DNA of 64,000 bases from Micromonospora inyonensis (GCF_900091415.1 NZ_FMHU01000001.1:2666001-2730000); one strand, 5' to 3'; positions 8,701 through 16,107 are shown, numbered from the stretch's first letter. Translations and numbers: made by a program. The notes: generated from the letters alone by a model not told the origin.

Positions 8701-8784
8701 ATGGGACAATTTGCGGTGTGTCGCGTGTCTGGGGCGACCCGTCCCGGCCACGCCGCCACGCCAGCTACGAGGGGGGTGTGGTGA
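8701..8784 (+). CDS. Leaderless 27-residue upstream ORF coupled to the next gene
   Basis: ATG 8701 follows a TACTGT hexamer by 7 nt, so a transcript starting there would have almost no 5' leader. The frame runs 27 codons (starting MGQFAVCRV, ending ATRGVW). Its TGA (8782-8784) overlaps the GTG start of the following gene at 8781, giving a GTGA junction. The peptide has no recognised domain. The arrangement suggests that ribosomes translating the short ORF are handed to the downstream gene. It may instead be an uncoded leader with a chance frame. Confidence 0.45.
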   Translation: MGQFAVCRVSGATRPGHAATPATRGVW

Positions 8785-9125
8785 CCGAACTCGCAACCCG
8801 TGCCCAGGCGTTCGGCCTGGTGGCGGAGGGGGTGGCCGCGGGTCTGAGTGCCCCGTGGCGCCTCTACCTCGCCCGGGGGTGCCGGCACGTCTCGCTGAAC
8901 GTCGCGGACCGCACCGAGTGGGACGCCTGGCGTGCCCATCTCGGCTGCCCGGAGCTGAGCGTCCGGGTCTACGACGCCGGGGGCCAGATCCGGCGTGCCT
9001 CGGTGGCGGAAGTCCTCGTGGACGGCTGCCGGATCAGCGTCGAACTGGTCGAGGAGGTCAGCACCGACGACCTGGACCGGCTGCTCGTCGTCGACCCCGC
9101 CCCGCCCGCCCCGGAGGAGCGATGA
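8781..9125 (+). CDS. Conserved-looking hypothetical protein, soluble
   Basis: A 114-residue protein beginning at GTG 8781, which has a GAGGGGGG ribosome site immediately upstream and overlaps the stop of the 27-codon ORF. It is mixed alpha/beta without membrane spans; recognisable features are Trp-rich central helices (APWRLYLARG, TEWDAWRAHLG) and an acidic C-terminal tail. An in-frame ATG at 8637 would add a Cys-rich 48-residue extension but has no better translation signals. The family is unknown. It is divergent from an HTH regulator and followed 37 bp later by a small membrane protein, suggesting a two-gene unit under that regulator. Confidence 0.65.
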   Translation: MTELATRAQAFGLVAEGVAAGLSAPWRLYLARGCRHVSLNVADRTEWDAWRAHLGCPELSVRVYDAGGQIRRASVAEVLVDGCRISVELVEEVSTDDLDRLLVVDPAPPAPEER

Positions 9126-9162
9126 TGGCCCGTCCCGGCCCGAGCCCCGCCGGAGCCGCCGG

Positions 9163-9603
9163 ATGAGCCCCTTCTTCGCGGTGTTCCTGGTCCTGCTGCT
9201 CGGCTCGACCAGCTATGCGGCCGGACGGCTGCACGGCCAGCTCAGCTACCGGATCGGTTACCGGTTCGGCTATCGCCAGGGCTACTTCGACGGGGACCGG
9301 GGTGCGTGGAACCGGAGGCGTCGGGAGGCGCAGGCGGCCCTCGCCTCGGCGCTGGCCGTCCCGCCCGGTGCCGCCGCCCGGTCCGGCGCCCCGGTCACCC
9401 GGGCGGGCACCACGTACACCGGATCGGCGTTCGCGCCGGCCGGAACCACCCGGGGGGCTGCGGCCGGGGCGTACCCCGGAGGGCGTCGGCCGGGCGCGGC
9501 GGTCGGCGTCGGCCGTCCCACCGTGACCGTCGGCGCGGGCCAGTCGACCGTGACCGTCGGCGGACGGTACCCGACCGGGACACTGGCCAGCCGGCACGGT
9601 TGA
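9163..9603 (+). CDS. Membrane-anchored protein with low-complexity tail
   Basis: A 146-residue product from ATG 9163. Residues 1-20 are a hydrophobic N-terminal anchor or signal. A Gly/Tyr/Arg motif series follows (YRIGYRFGYRQGYFDGDRG), then a charged helix. The second half is Ala/Gly/Pro/Thr-rich and contains two near-repeats of VGxGxxTVTVG. The ribosome site is weak. It is probably co-transcribed with the preceding hypothetical gene. The repeated G-Y-R steps resemble short structural repeats, but I assign no function. Confidence 0.6.
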   Translation: MSPFFAVFLVLLLGSTSYAAGRLHGQLSYRIGYRFGYRQGYFDGDRGAWNRRRREAQAALASALAVPPGAAARSGAPVTRAGTTYTGSAFAPAGTTRGAAAGAYPGGRRPGAAVGVGRPTVTVGAGQSTVTVGGRYPTGTLASRHG

Positions 9604-10062
9604 GCCGACGACGACCGCCGCCCGGCGGACCCGGAGCGTCGCCCGCGACGCGCCGTGGACCCCGCGTCCCACCGGGCGCGGGGCCGGGGCCGGCCGGGGT
9701 GCGCGCAGGGGGCACACATCCCGGCCGGCGTCCCCGGACACCGTGCCCGCAGCCATCTGCGGGCCGGGCCGGGCACCCGGGCCCGAACGGGTCCGCGTCG
9801 CCCCTCCGGTGGAGGCGACCACGACCATCGAACCCGTCGCCGACCAGGATGTTCGTCCACTGCTCGATTGAGATCCATCTTCGCCTCTAGCCGGAACGGG
9901 CGCGGCGACGCTAGCGTCTAGTCATGGCGCGGGGTTCTCCCGGGCCAGCCGGCCAGCCCGGATCTGCGACCTCGCGCACGGGGCCCGCATCCGACCCCGT
10001 GTCCCCGGGCACCGGAGGAGGCGGAACGCGGGTGGCGGGTGCCCATCCGTCGGAGCAGGCCT
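9604..10062. other. Intergenic stretch of 459 bp upstream of the PhoH-like gene
   Basis: It holds no convincing gene. It contains a TAGCGT hexamer (9912-9917) 6 nt before an ATG at 9924. That ATG opens a frame running out of phase through the PhoH-like gene, so the hexamer is more likely the promoter of the PhoH-like gene with a 5' leader of about 140 nt. A short local C-T-A-G-rich spot flanks it. Nothing else is recognisable. Confidence 0.5.
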
Positions 10063-11469
10063 GTGACGACTCGTCGTACCCCCGCCGGTGGCGATCAGAC
10101 CCCGGCCGCGACCACGAACACCCGCCGGACGACCCGGAGCCGCCGTGCGGCGACGGGCGCCGCCGAGCCCGGGGAGCCCCGACCAGAGGTCTTCGTCCTG
10201 GACACCTCGGTCCTGCTCTCCGACCCTGCGGCGTTCCACCGGTTCGCCGAACACGAGGTGGTCCTCCCCCTCGTGGTGATCTCCGAGTTGGAGGGCAAGC
10301 GGCACCATCCGGAACTCGGCTGGTTCGCCCGGCAGTCCCTCCGCATGCTCGACGAGCTGCGGATCACCCACGGCCGGTTGGACCACCCGGTGTCCGCCAA
10401 CGACGAGGGCGGCACGCTGCGGGTCGAGCTGAACCACACCGACTACAACGTCCTCCCGCCCGGCTTCCGGACCGAGTCCAACGACGCCCGGATCCTCGCC
10501 GTGGCGCTCAACCTGGCCGCCGAGGGGCGGCGGGTGACGCTGGTCAGCAAGGACATGCCGCTGCGGGTCAAGGCCGCCGCCGTCGGGCTGCGGGCCGACG
10601 AGTACCGGCACGGCCAGGCGAGCGACCCGACCTGGACGGGCATGGCCGAACTGGAGGTCGCCGAGGAGCAGATCGGCCAGCTGTACGGCGGTGAGACGCT
10701 CGACCTGGACGGCGCGGCCGGACTGCCCTGCCACACCGGTCTGCTGCTGCACTCGGGCAACGGCTCGGCCCTGGGCCGGGTCCTGCCGGACAAGACCGTA
10801 CGGCTGGTCCGGGGTGACCGGGACGCGTTCGGCCTGCGCGGACGCTCCGCGGAGCAGCGGATCGCCCTGGACCTGCTCCTCGACGAGTCGGTGGGGATCG
10901 TCTCGCTCGGTGGCCGGGCGGGCACCGGGAAGTCCGCCCTGGCCCTCTGCGCGGGCCTGGAGGCGGTGATGGAACGCCGCCGGCACAAGAAGGTGGTCGT
11001 GTTCCGGCCGCTCTACGCCGTGGGCGGTCAGGAGCTGGGCTACCTGCCGGGCTCGGAGGCGGAGAAGATGTCGCCCTGGGCGCAGGCGGTCTTCGACACC
11101 CTGGGCGCGGTGGTGCACGAGAACGTGCTGGAGGAGGTCACCTCCCGGGGCATGTTGGAGGTGCTGCCGCTGACCCACATCCGGGGGCGGAGCCTGCACG
11201 ACGCGTTCGTCATCGTGGACGAGGCACAGTCGCTGGAGCGGGGGGTGCTGCTCACCGTCCTCTCCCGGATCGGCCAGGGCTCCCGGGTGGTGCTCACGCA
11301 CGACGTCGCCCAGCGGGACAACCTCCGGGTGGGTCGGCACGACGGGGTGACCGCAGTGATCGAGGCGCTGAAGGGGCATCCCCTGTTCGCGCACGTCACG
11401 CTCAGCCGCTCGGAGCGGTCGCCGATCGCGGCGGTGGTGACGGACCTGTTGGAGGACATCCCGAGCTGA
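10063..11469 (+). CDS. PhoH-like protein: PIN ribonuclease domain fused to PhoH ATPase
   Basis: A 468-residue PhoH2-type protein. The N-terminal PIN domain carries the acidic nuclease residues: D47 in VFVLDTS, E75 in ISELEGK, D141 in ESNDARI and D164 in SKDMPLR. The C-terminal PhoH ATPase has Walker [10 protein letters not shown] (283-291) and Walker B VIVDEAQ (about 383-389). The mycobacterial homologue Rv1095 is an ATP-dependent RNA helicase/ribonuclease. GTG 10063 is chosen because a GGAGCAGG-like site precedes it; GTG 10039 is the alternative. The first 40 or so residues are low-complexity Arg/Thr-rich. The gene is followed by an AT-richer intergenic region rather than by an operon partner. 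Confidence 0.93.
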   Translation: MTTRRTPAGGDQTPAATTNTRRTTRSRRAATGAAEPGEPRPEVFVLDTSVLLSDPAAFHRFAEHEVVLPLVVISELEGKRHHPELGWFARQSLRMLDELRITHGRLDHPVSANDEGGTLRVELNHTDYNVLPPGFRTESNDARILAVALNLAAEGRRVTLVSKDMPLRVKAAAVGLRADEYRHGQASDPTWTGMAELEVAEEQIGQLYGGETLDLDGAAGLPCHTGLLLHSGNGSALGRVLPDKTVRLVRGDRDAFGLRGRSAEQRIALDLLLDESVGIVSLGGRAGTGKSALALCAGLEAVMERRRHKKVVVFRPLYAVGGQELGYLPGSEAEKMSPWAQAVFDTLGAVVHENVLEEVTSRGMLEVLPLTHIRGRSLHDAFVIVDEAQSLERGVLLTVLSRIGQGSRVVLTHDVAQRDNLRVGRHDGVTAVIEALKGHPLFAHVTLSRSERSPIAAVVTDLLEDIPS

Positions 11470-11491
11470 CTGCCGAGTAAAACCTATTTTG

Positions 11492-11520
11492 CCACTATTT
11501 GCATAGTGGTGCAGATCACA
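11492..11520. promoter_or_regulatory. Inverted repeat and CRP-like site upstream of transglycosylase gene
   Basis: CCACTAT-TTGC-ATAGTGG (11492-11509) is a perfect inverted repeat in a locally AT-rich spot. It could serve as a PhoH-gene terminator or an operator. Overlapping it, AGTG-N8-CACA (11505-11520) matches the spacing of actinobacterial CRP sites, with a perfect TCACA half. CRP-family regulators control rpf-type wall enzymes in other actinobacteria, so the match is suggestive only. Confidence 0.4.
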
Positions 11521-11551
11521 TTTGCGGCGTGTGGTTTCCCAACGGCCCCAC

Positions 11552-11746
11552 GGTGCGCGATGGTGTCCCACGAGCGCCCGCGCACCAGAAAGATCGTTGG
11601 TGATCATTCGTCACAGGGGCCGGGGATCACCGGCCCACGGTGCCGGCGGTGACCGGCACGGTCGGGGCGCTCACGGCGCGGGTCCGCCCGGTGCTGACCG
11701 GGATCGGCCGCGCCGTGTCCTTGCCCCCGACGAAGGGACCTCTTCG
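11552..11746 (+). promoter_or_regulatory. Highly structured 5' leader (candidate riboregulator) of the transglycosylase gene
   Basis: Consecutive perfect stems are visible. The first is 11552-11559 with 11579-11586 (8 bp). The second is 11617-11623 with 11630-11636 (7 bp, 6-nt loop), and the third 11640-11646 with 11653-11659 (7 bp, 6-nt loop). A three-tier hairpin follows: 11661-11667 with 11725-11731, 11672-11680 with 11709-11717, and 11688-11692 with 11697-11701. The last is a small hairpin, 11731-11735 with 11742-11746, that encloses the ribosome site and the first base of the start codon. An alternative stem, 11599-11605 with 11625-11631, is incompatible with the second hairpin. The layout suggests a switch. 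I do not see the conserved motifs of the c-di-AMP (ydaO) riboswitch. Confidence 0.5.
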
Positions 11747-12441
11747 TGAGTCGGCTGTGGAGCCGGTTGGGTGCCCGAACCGCCGCTGTCGCGTTGCTCT
11801 CCGTGGGTGTCGCCGGCGGCTTCTACCTGGGCGAAGACCGCCAGACCCGGCCATCGGACGCGACCGCGCAGGTCGGCCGGGTCGAGATCGAGCAGTCGCG
11901 GTACGCGCAGACCGAGCACGTCGTCGAGTCCGCGAGATACCAGACCGAGCTGCGGTCCGCGCAACGGGCCGAGGCCGCCGCCGAGCTGGCCGCCCGCAAG
12001 GCGGCCGCCGAGCGCGCGGCCCGCAAGAAGCGCGAGGCCGAGGCGAAGGCCAAGGCGGCGGCCGAGGAGGCCGCCCGGAAGGCGGCGGAGAAGACCTCCA
12101 AGCCGTACGACGGCCCGATCCCCGCCTCGTGCAGCGAGTACAGCGGCAACCGGAAGATCGGCTGCGCCATGCTGGTCGACGCCGGCTTCGGCATGGACCA
12201 GATGCCCTGCCTGGACCGGCTCTGGAACAAGGAGAGCGGCTGGAACCACCAGGCCAGGAACCCCTCCTCCGGCGCGTACGGGATCCCGCAGGCGCTGCCG
12301 GGCAGCAAGATGGGCTCGGCCGGCGACGACTGGCAGACCAACCCGGCCACCCAGATCGAGTGGGGGCTCGGCTACATCAAGGGCCGGTACGGCACCCCGT
12401 GCAGGGCCTGGGCGCACTCCCAGGACACCGGCTGGTACTGA
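11746..12441 (+). CDS. Secreted/anchored transglycosylase-like protein
   Basis: A 231-residue envelope protein. Residues 1-28 form a signal anchor. Residues 60-120 are an Ala/Glu/Lys/Arg coiled coil. The C-terminal 110 residues resemble actinobacterial lytic-transglycosylase-like domains, with ESGWNHQARNPSSGAYGIPQALPGSKM providing the Glu and the S-G-A-Y-G-I-P-Q core and a TQIEWGLGYIKGRYGTPCRAW ending. Such enzymes cleave the glycan strands of peptidoglycan, with the catalytic Glu in KESGW. Cys residues around 133, 142, 156 and 220 may form disulfides. GTG 11746 has an AAGGGA site 7 nt upstream that lies inside a small hairpin, implying translational control. It is followed by a strong terminator. 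Confidence 0.85.
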   Translation: MSRLWSRLGARTAAVALLSVGVAGGFYLGEDRQTRPSDATAQVGRVEIEQSRYAQTEHVVESARYQTELRSAQRAEAAAELAARKAAAERAARKKREAEAKAKAAAEEAARKAAEKTSKPYDGPIPASCSEYSGNRKIGCAMLVDAGFGMDQMPCLDRLWNKESGWNHQARNPSSGAYGIPQALPGSKMGSAGDDWQTNPATQIEWGLGYIKGRYGTPCRAWAHSQDTGWY

Positions 12442-12457
12442 TCCGGCGGACCTGACC

Positions 12458-12492
12458 GGCGGGGGTGGGTGGCGATGCCGCCCACCCCCGCC
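12458..12492. terminator. Intrinsic terminator after transglycosylase gene
   Basis: A 12-bp perfect stem (12458-12469 with 12481-12492) whose loop can form a further GGC/GCC mini-stem. It lies 16 bp beyond the stop codon. Confidence 0.75.
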
Positions 12493-12574
12493 GCCGTCTC
12501 CGCCCGGGGTGAAACCGCAGCCCGGCGGGGCGGTCGGGTGGCGGTTGGTCGCCAGAGCTGATAGCTACTTGTGG

Positions 12575-13216
12575 GTGACTTTCGACGGCGGCCCGTCGGG
12601 CGATGCCAACCGGTTCGGCACCGAGGCGTTCTACGCCTCGCTGGGTCGGGCCTTCGTCGCGATGTGTGCGGTGGTCCCGGTGCTCTTCCTCGTCGAGGCA
12701 CTGGACGTCTGGCTGGACGCCGGCTTCGACCCGGCCGCCGGGATCATCCCCAAGCGGATCGACGGGCTGGACGGGGTCTTCTTCTCGCCCTTCCTGCACC
12801 ACGGCTTCGACCACCTCTACAGCAACAGCATCCCGCTGATCCTGCTCGGCACCTTCGTGCTCGCCGCCGGGGTCCGGCGCTACCTCTGGTCCACACTGGT
12901 GATCATCCTGGTCAGCGGCTTCGGCGTCTGGTTCACCGGGTCGTCCAACTCGATCGTGGTCGGCGCCAGCGGGGTCATCTTCGGGTACCTCGGCCTGCTG
13001 CTCACCCGAGGTGTGGTGGAGCGCACCTGGTGGAACTTCGCGGTCGTGCTCCTGGTCGGCCTCCTCTACGGCTGGCAGCTGGTCGGCATCCTCCCCACCG
13101 ACGAGCGCATCTCCTGGCAGGGGCACCTGTTCGGGCTGGTCGGCGGGGTGCTCGCCGCGGTGCTGTTCCGCCGCCGTCCGGGGGTGGAGGCGGGGTACCC
13201 GCTCACCACGCCCTGA
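12575..13216 (+). CDS. Rhomboid family intramembrane serine protease
   Basis: A 213-residue polytopic protein. The catalytic Ser lies in GASG (S132), and the catalytic His in WQGH (H184) on the last spans. The oxyanion/His-Asn region HHGFDHLYSN is at 75-84. About six membrane spans match bacterial rhomboids, which cut single-span substrates within the membrane. GTG 12575 is preferred: a TAGCTA element (12562-12567) ends 7 nt before it, so the mRNA may be leaderless, although the hexamer lacks the usual final T. The physiological substrate is unknown. Confidence 0.92.
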   Translation: MTFDGGPSGDANRFGTEAFYASLGRAFVAMCAVVPVLFLVEALDVWLDAGFDPAAGIIPKRIDGLDGVFFSPFLHHGFDHLYSNSIPLILLGTFVLAAGVRRYLWSTLVIILVSGFGVWFTGSSNSIVVGASGVIFGYLGLLLTRGVVERTWWNFAVVLLVGLLYGWQLVGILPTDERISWQGHLFGLVGGVLAAVLFRRRPGVEAGYPLTTP

Positions 13217-13271
13217 GCGTTTCCCTGATGGGACGTGCTTGCCCCGGACGATCGACACCCCTACCGTCGAA

Positions 13272-13287
13272 ATCAACCTGGGTTGAT
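13272..13287. promoter_or_regulatory. 16-bp palindromic operator candidate upstream of the ferredoxin-NADP reductase
   Basis: ATCAACC-TG-GGTTGAT is a perfect dyad centred 35 bp before the start codon. It resembles operators of MarR- or MerR-type regulators, but no such regulator gene is adjacent, so the binding protein is unknown. Confidence 0.5.
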
Positions 13288-13314
13288 ACTTCAGCGGAGA
13301 GTGACGGTACGCGG

Positions 13315-14283
13315 ATGCGTGAGGTCGATGTCGCCATAATCGGGGCCGGCCCGTCGGGCCTCTACGCCGCCTACTACGCCGGGTTCCGGGGGCTCTCGGT
13401 GGCCGTCGTCGACGCCCTGCCCGAGCCGGGCGGGCAGATCGCCGCGATGTACCCGGAGAAGATGATCTACGACATCGCCGGCTTCCCCGTGATCAAGGGG
13501 CGGGACCTGGTCGCGAACCTGGTCGCCCAGGCCGCGACCGCGTCGCCCGAGTACCTGCTCGGCGTCCGCGCCGAGCGGCTGGAGTACCAGGACGGCCGGC
13601 CGGTGCTCGGCCTCGGCGGCGGCGAGCGCCTGCACTGCGGCGCGGTGATCGTCACGGGTGGGCTCGGTAGCTTCACCCCGCGTCCGCTGCCGGCCGCCGT
13701 GGGCTTCGCCGGCACCGGGCTGGTCTACTTCGTCCCGCAACCGGCCGCGCTGGCCGGTCGGGACGTGCTCATCGTCGGCGGCGGCGACTCCGCGTTCGAC
13801 TGGGCGGCGGCCCTGGCCCCCCTGGCCCGGTCGGTCACCCTGGTGCACCGGCGGGAGCGGTTCCGCGCGCACGCGGCCAGCGTGGCCCGGGTCCACGAGC
13901 TGCCGGTGCGGATCGTCGTCAACGCCGAGGTGACCAAGCTGCACGGGGACACCGTGGTGACCGGCGCGGACGTCGCCGTACGCGGCGGAACGGCGGAGAC
14001 CCTGCCGGTGGACGCGGTGATCGCCGCACTCGGCTTCACCGCCGACCTGGGGCCGCTGGCCGACTGGGGTCTGCACCTGGACCGGCGGCACATCGTCGTC
14101 GACAGCGCGATGGCGACCAACCTCCCCCGGGTCTACGCCGCCGGGGACATCACCGAGTACCCGGGCAAGGTCCGGCTGATCGCCACCGGCTTCGGCGAGG
14201 CGGCCACGGCGGTGAACAACGCGGCGGTGGCGATCGACCCGGCGGCGCACCTCTTCCCCGGGCACTCCTCCGACGGCACCTGA
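13315..14283 (+). CDS. Thioredoxin-reductase-like ferredoxin/flavodoxin-NADP+ reductase
   Basis: A 322-residue FAD/NADPH enzyme of the type-2 (YumC-like) FNR group. The FAD motif GAGPSG is at 10-15. The family block EPGGQIAAMYPEKMIYDIAGFP is at 37-58. The NAD(P) motif GGGDSA is at 155-160, and the C-terminal FAD motif AAGDITEYPGK closes the fold. The redox-active CxxC of true thioredoxin reductases is absent, which supports the FNR assignment. It transfers electrons between NADPH and ferredoxin or flavodoxin. ATG 13315 has a GGAGAG sequence about 13 bases upstream. The 16-bp palindrome in its upstream region suggests specific, perhaps redox-linked, control. Confidence 0.9.
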   Translation: MREVDVAIIGAGPSGLYAAYYAGFRGLSVAVVDALPEPGGQIAAMYPEKMIYDIAGFPVIKGRDLVANLVAQAATASPEYLLGVRAERLEYQDGRPVLGLGGGERLHCGAVIVTGGLGSFTPRPLPAAVGFAGTGLVYFVPQPAALAGRDVLIVGGGDSAFDWAAALAPLARSVTLVHRRERFRAHAASVARVHELPVRIVVNAEVTKLHGDTVVTGADVAVRGGTAETLPVDAVIAALGFTADLGPLADWGLHLDRRHIVVDSAMATNLPRVYAAGDITEYPGKVRLIATGFGEAATAVNNAAVAIDPAAHLFPGHSSDGT

Positions 14284-14291
14284 CCAGCACG

Positions 14292-14307
14292 CCCCGGCCG
14301 TCCGGGG
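14292..14307. terminator. Short GC hairpin between convergent genes
   Basis: CCCCGG-CCGT-CCGGGG, a 6-bp stem in the 28-bp gap between the reductase gene and the tetR-type gene. It is short for a terminator. Confidence 0.4.
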
Positions 14308-14311
14308 TCGG

Positions 14312-14998
14312 TCAGGGGAGGCCGATCAGGTCGGCCATCAGGGTGACCTGGTGGTCGAAGTAGGCGTCCCGGTGGGGCAGGGCGTTGTTGATCCGGCCGA
14401 AGACCTCGAAGCTGATCAGCCCGAAGAGCTGGGTCCAGCCGGCCATGCCCCGGGCCAGCAGCGCCTCCGGCACATCGGCACGCAGGGCCGCGCCGACCTC
14501 GGCGAGGTCGGTCCGCAACGGCTCGGGCAACTCGTCCGGGGGCGCGGTCAGCCGCCCGCTGGCGAGCCCGTCGTGCAGGATGCCGACCAGGGTGGCCGGA
14601 GGGCGCTGGGCCGGTCCGACCGTGTCGGTGGGGGCGGAGTACCCGGGCACCGGGCTGCCGTAGAGCAGTGCGTACTCGGCCGGGTGCTCCAGCGCCCAGC
14701 GCCGGGCCGCCCGGCAGCAGGCCGTCCAGCGTCCGCGTAGGTCGGTCGGGTCCCGGTCGGCGTCGGCCGCCTCCACGACCGTGCCCAGCGCGTCGTACGC
14801 CTCGACTATCAGCACGGTGAGCAGTTCGTCCCGGCTGGGGAAGTAGCGGTAGACCGCCGAGGAGACCATGCCCATCTCCCGGGCCACCGCGCGCAGCGAC
14901 AGGTTGGCGCCGTCGGTGGCGAGATGTCGACGGGCGACGGCCTTGATCTCGGCGATCATCTCGGCGCGTACCCGGGCGCGGATCGAGGGTGCGGGCAT
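14312..14998 (-). CDS. TetR/AcrR family transcriptional regulator
   Basis: A 228-residue regulator with the TetR DNA-binding domain at residues 15-60; the helix-turn-helix is about 33-52 (SLRAVAREMGMVSSAVYRYFPSRDE). The ligand-binding C-terminal domain is like that of the WHG/TetR_C_33 group. ATG 14998 is preceded by a GAGTGAG site. It is divergent from an NAD-dependent epimerase-like gene, and the 141-bp intergenic region contains two copies of the dyad AGAnCA-N-TGCTCT. One overlaps the -35 and the other lies just after the predicted start site of the divergent gene. It therefore most likely represses that gene and perhaps itself. Confidence 0.92.
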   Translation of the reverse strand: MPAPSIRARVRAEMIAEIKAVARRHLATDGANLSLRAVAREMGMVSSAVYRYFPSRDELLTVLIVEAYDALGTVVEAADADRDPTDLRGRWTACCRAARRWALEHPAEYALLYGSPVPGYSAPTDTVGPAQRPPATLVGILHDGLASGRLTAPPDELPEPLRTDLAEVGAALRADVPEALLARGMAGWTQLFGLISFEVFGRINNALPHRDAYFDHQVTLMADLIGLP

Positions 14999-15038
14999 GG
15001 ACTCACTCTGCCATGACAAGAGCGGCAACCAAAATAGA

Positions 15039-15051
15039 GAGCACTGCTCTT
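15039..15051. promoter_or_regulatory. TetR-type operator 1 (AGAGCA-C-TGCTCT)
   Basis: A perfect 6-1-6 dyad whose right end overlaps the -35 element TTGACG (15051-15056) of the rightward promoter. Confidence 0.65.
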
Positions 15052-15079
15052 GACGGAATGTGCTGGCCGGATGCAGGAT
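15051..15079 (+). promoter_or_regulatory. Promoter of the epimerase-like gene
   Basis: -35 TTGACG (15051-15056), 17-bp spacer, -10 CAGGAT (15074-15079). This is one of the few good -35/-10 pairs in the window. The predicted start site is near 15086, between the two operators. Confidence 0.6.
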
Positions 15080-15093
15080 GGAGACAGCGAAAG

Positions 15094-15106
15094 AGAACAG
15101 TGCTCT
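15094..15106. promoter_or_regulatory. TetR-type operator 2 (AGAACA-G-TGCTCT)
   Basis: The same dyad as operator 1 with one mismatch. It is centred 55 bp from operator 1, about five helical turns, and lies just downstream of the predicted transcription start. Confidence 0.6.
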
Positions 15107-15139
15107 CTGTTTGAATCGCCGTAACGAAAGGCGGCTGTT

Positions 15140-16084
15140 GTGTCCACTCACGTGATCGTCGGTGCCGGTCCGGTCGGTGTCGCCACCGCCCGGCTCCTCG
15201 CCGACCAGGGCTGCCGGGTGCGACTGGTCAGCCGGCGCGGCCGGGGGCCGGAGCACCCGGCCGTCGAGCGGATCGCCGCCGACGCCACCGACGCCGACCG
15301 GCTGACCGCCCTGGCACAGGGAGCGGTCGCCCTCTACAACTGCGCCAACCCGGCGTACCACCGCTGGCCGACCGACTGGCCCCCGATCGCGGCGGCGCTG
15401 CTGGCCGCCGCCGAGCGCACCGGCGCGGTGCTGGTCACCGCCGGCAACCTCTACGGCTACGGCCCGGTCACCGCGCCGATGACCGAGCGGACGCCGCTGC
15501 GGCCGAACAGCGTCAAGGGCGCGGTACGCGTGCGGATGTGGACCGAGGCGCTGGCCGCGGACCAGGCCGGACGGGTCCGGGTCACCGAGGTGCGCGGCTC
15601 GGACTACCTCGGGGCGGGTGCGCACTCCGCAGCCACCACGCTCGTGCTGCCCCGGGCCGCGACCGGCCGGCGGATCGTCGTACCGGCCGACCCGGACGCC
15701 CCGCACAGCTGGACGTACGTCGGCGACATGGCCCGTACCCTCGTCACGGTCGCCACCGACGAGCGTGCCTGGGGCCGGGCCTGGCACGCGCCGAGCCCGC
15801 CGCCGCTCTCGGTACGCGGACTCGCCGTACGGGTGGCAACCCTGGCCGGTGCCCGACCGCCCCGGATCACCCGGCTGCCCGCGCCGGTGCTCACCCTCGG
15901 CGGGCTGGCCAGCCGCGAGGCACGTGAGATCCGGGAGATCGCCTACCAGTTCTACCGGCCGTTCGTGCTCGACTCGACCGCCGTCACCGAAACGTTCGGG
16001 CTCACCTGCACCCCGCTGGACGACGTGCTGGCCGAGAGCCTGGCCGCGCCGACCGCCGCCGGCCCGCCCACCCCCGTCCGCTGA
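15140..16084 (+). CDS. NAD-dependent epimerase/dehydratase (extended SDR-like) protein
   Basis: A 314-residue Rossmann-fold protein. The dinucleotide motif GAGPVG is at 8-13. An atypical active site is seen around AGNLYGYGPV, where the usual YxxxK is not clear, followed by TERTPLRPNSVKG. The C-terminal part includes SWTYVGDMART, typical of sugar-nucleotide epimerase relatives. GTG 15140 has an AAAGGCGG site. The missing canonical Tyr-x-x-x-Lys suggests an atypical or non-catalytic NAD(P) binder. It is probably the target of the divergent TetR regulator, whose operators flank its promoter. The substrate is unknown. Confidence 0.85.
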   Translation: MSTHVIVGAGPVGVATARLLADQGCRVRLVSRRGRGPEHPAVERIAADATDADRLTALAQGAVALYNCANPAYHRWPTDWPPIAAALLAAAERTGAVLVTAGNLYGYGPVTAPMTERTPLRPNSVKGAVRVRMWTEALAADQAGRVRVTEVRGSDYLGAGAHSAATTLVLPRAATGRRIVVPADPDAPHSWTYVGDMARTLVTVATDERAWGRAWHAPSPPPLSVRGLAVRVATLAGARPPRITRLPAPVLTLGGLASREAREIREIAYQFYRPFVLDSTAVTETFGLTCTPLDDVLAESLAAPTAAGPPTPVR

Positions 16085-16088
16085 GGCG

Positions 16089-16107
16089 CCCTGCTACCAC
16101 CTCAGCG
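16089..16107. repeat. Truncated copy of the GGTGGTAGCAGGGG intergenic repeat
   Basis: A 19-bp stretch identical to 50825-50843, the right end of repeat copy C and the bases beyond it. Only the terminal part of the repeat survives here, between two convergent genes. Confidence 0.5.

Noticed and set aside
8077..8796. Longer 239-codon version of the HTH regulator
   Set aside because: It would run through the divergent promoter and operator dyad; GTG 8517 has a promoter box at the right distance and the extension is low-complexity.
11552..11746. c-di-AMP (ydaO/yuaA) riboswitch in the transglycosylase leader
   Set aside because: The context fits, but I could not find the class's conserved sequence blocks, so only an unnamed structured leader is reported.
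12571..13314. Upstream extension of the ferredoxin-NADP reductase frame across the rhomboid gene
   Set aside because: The rhomboid reading frame with its catalytic motifs occupies this region, and the reductase family N-terminus begins right at ATG 13315.
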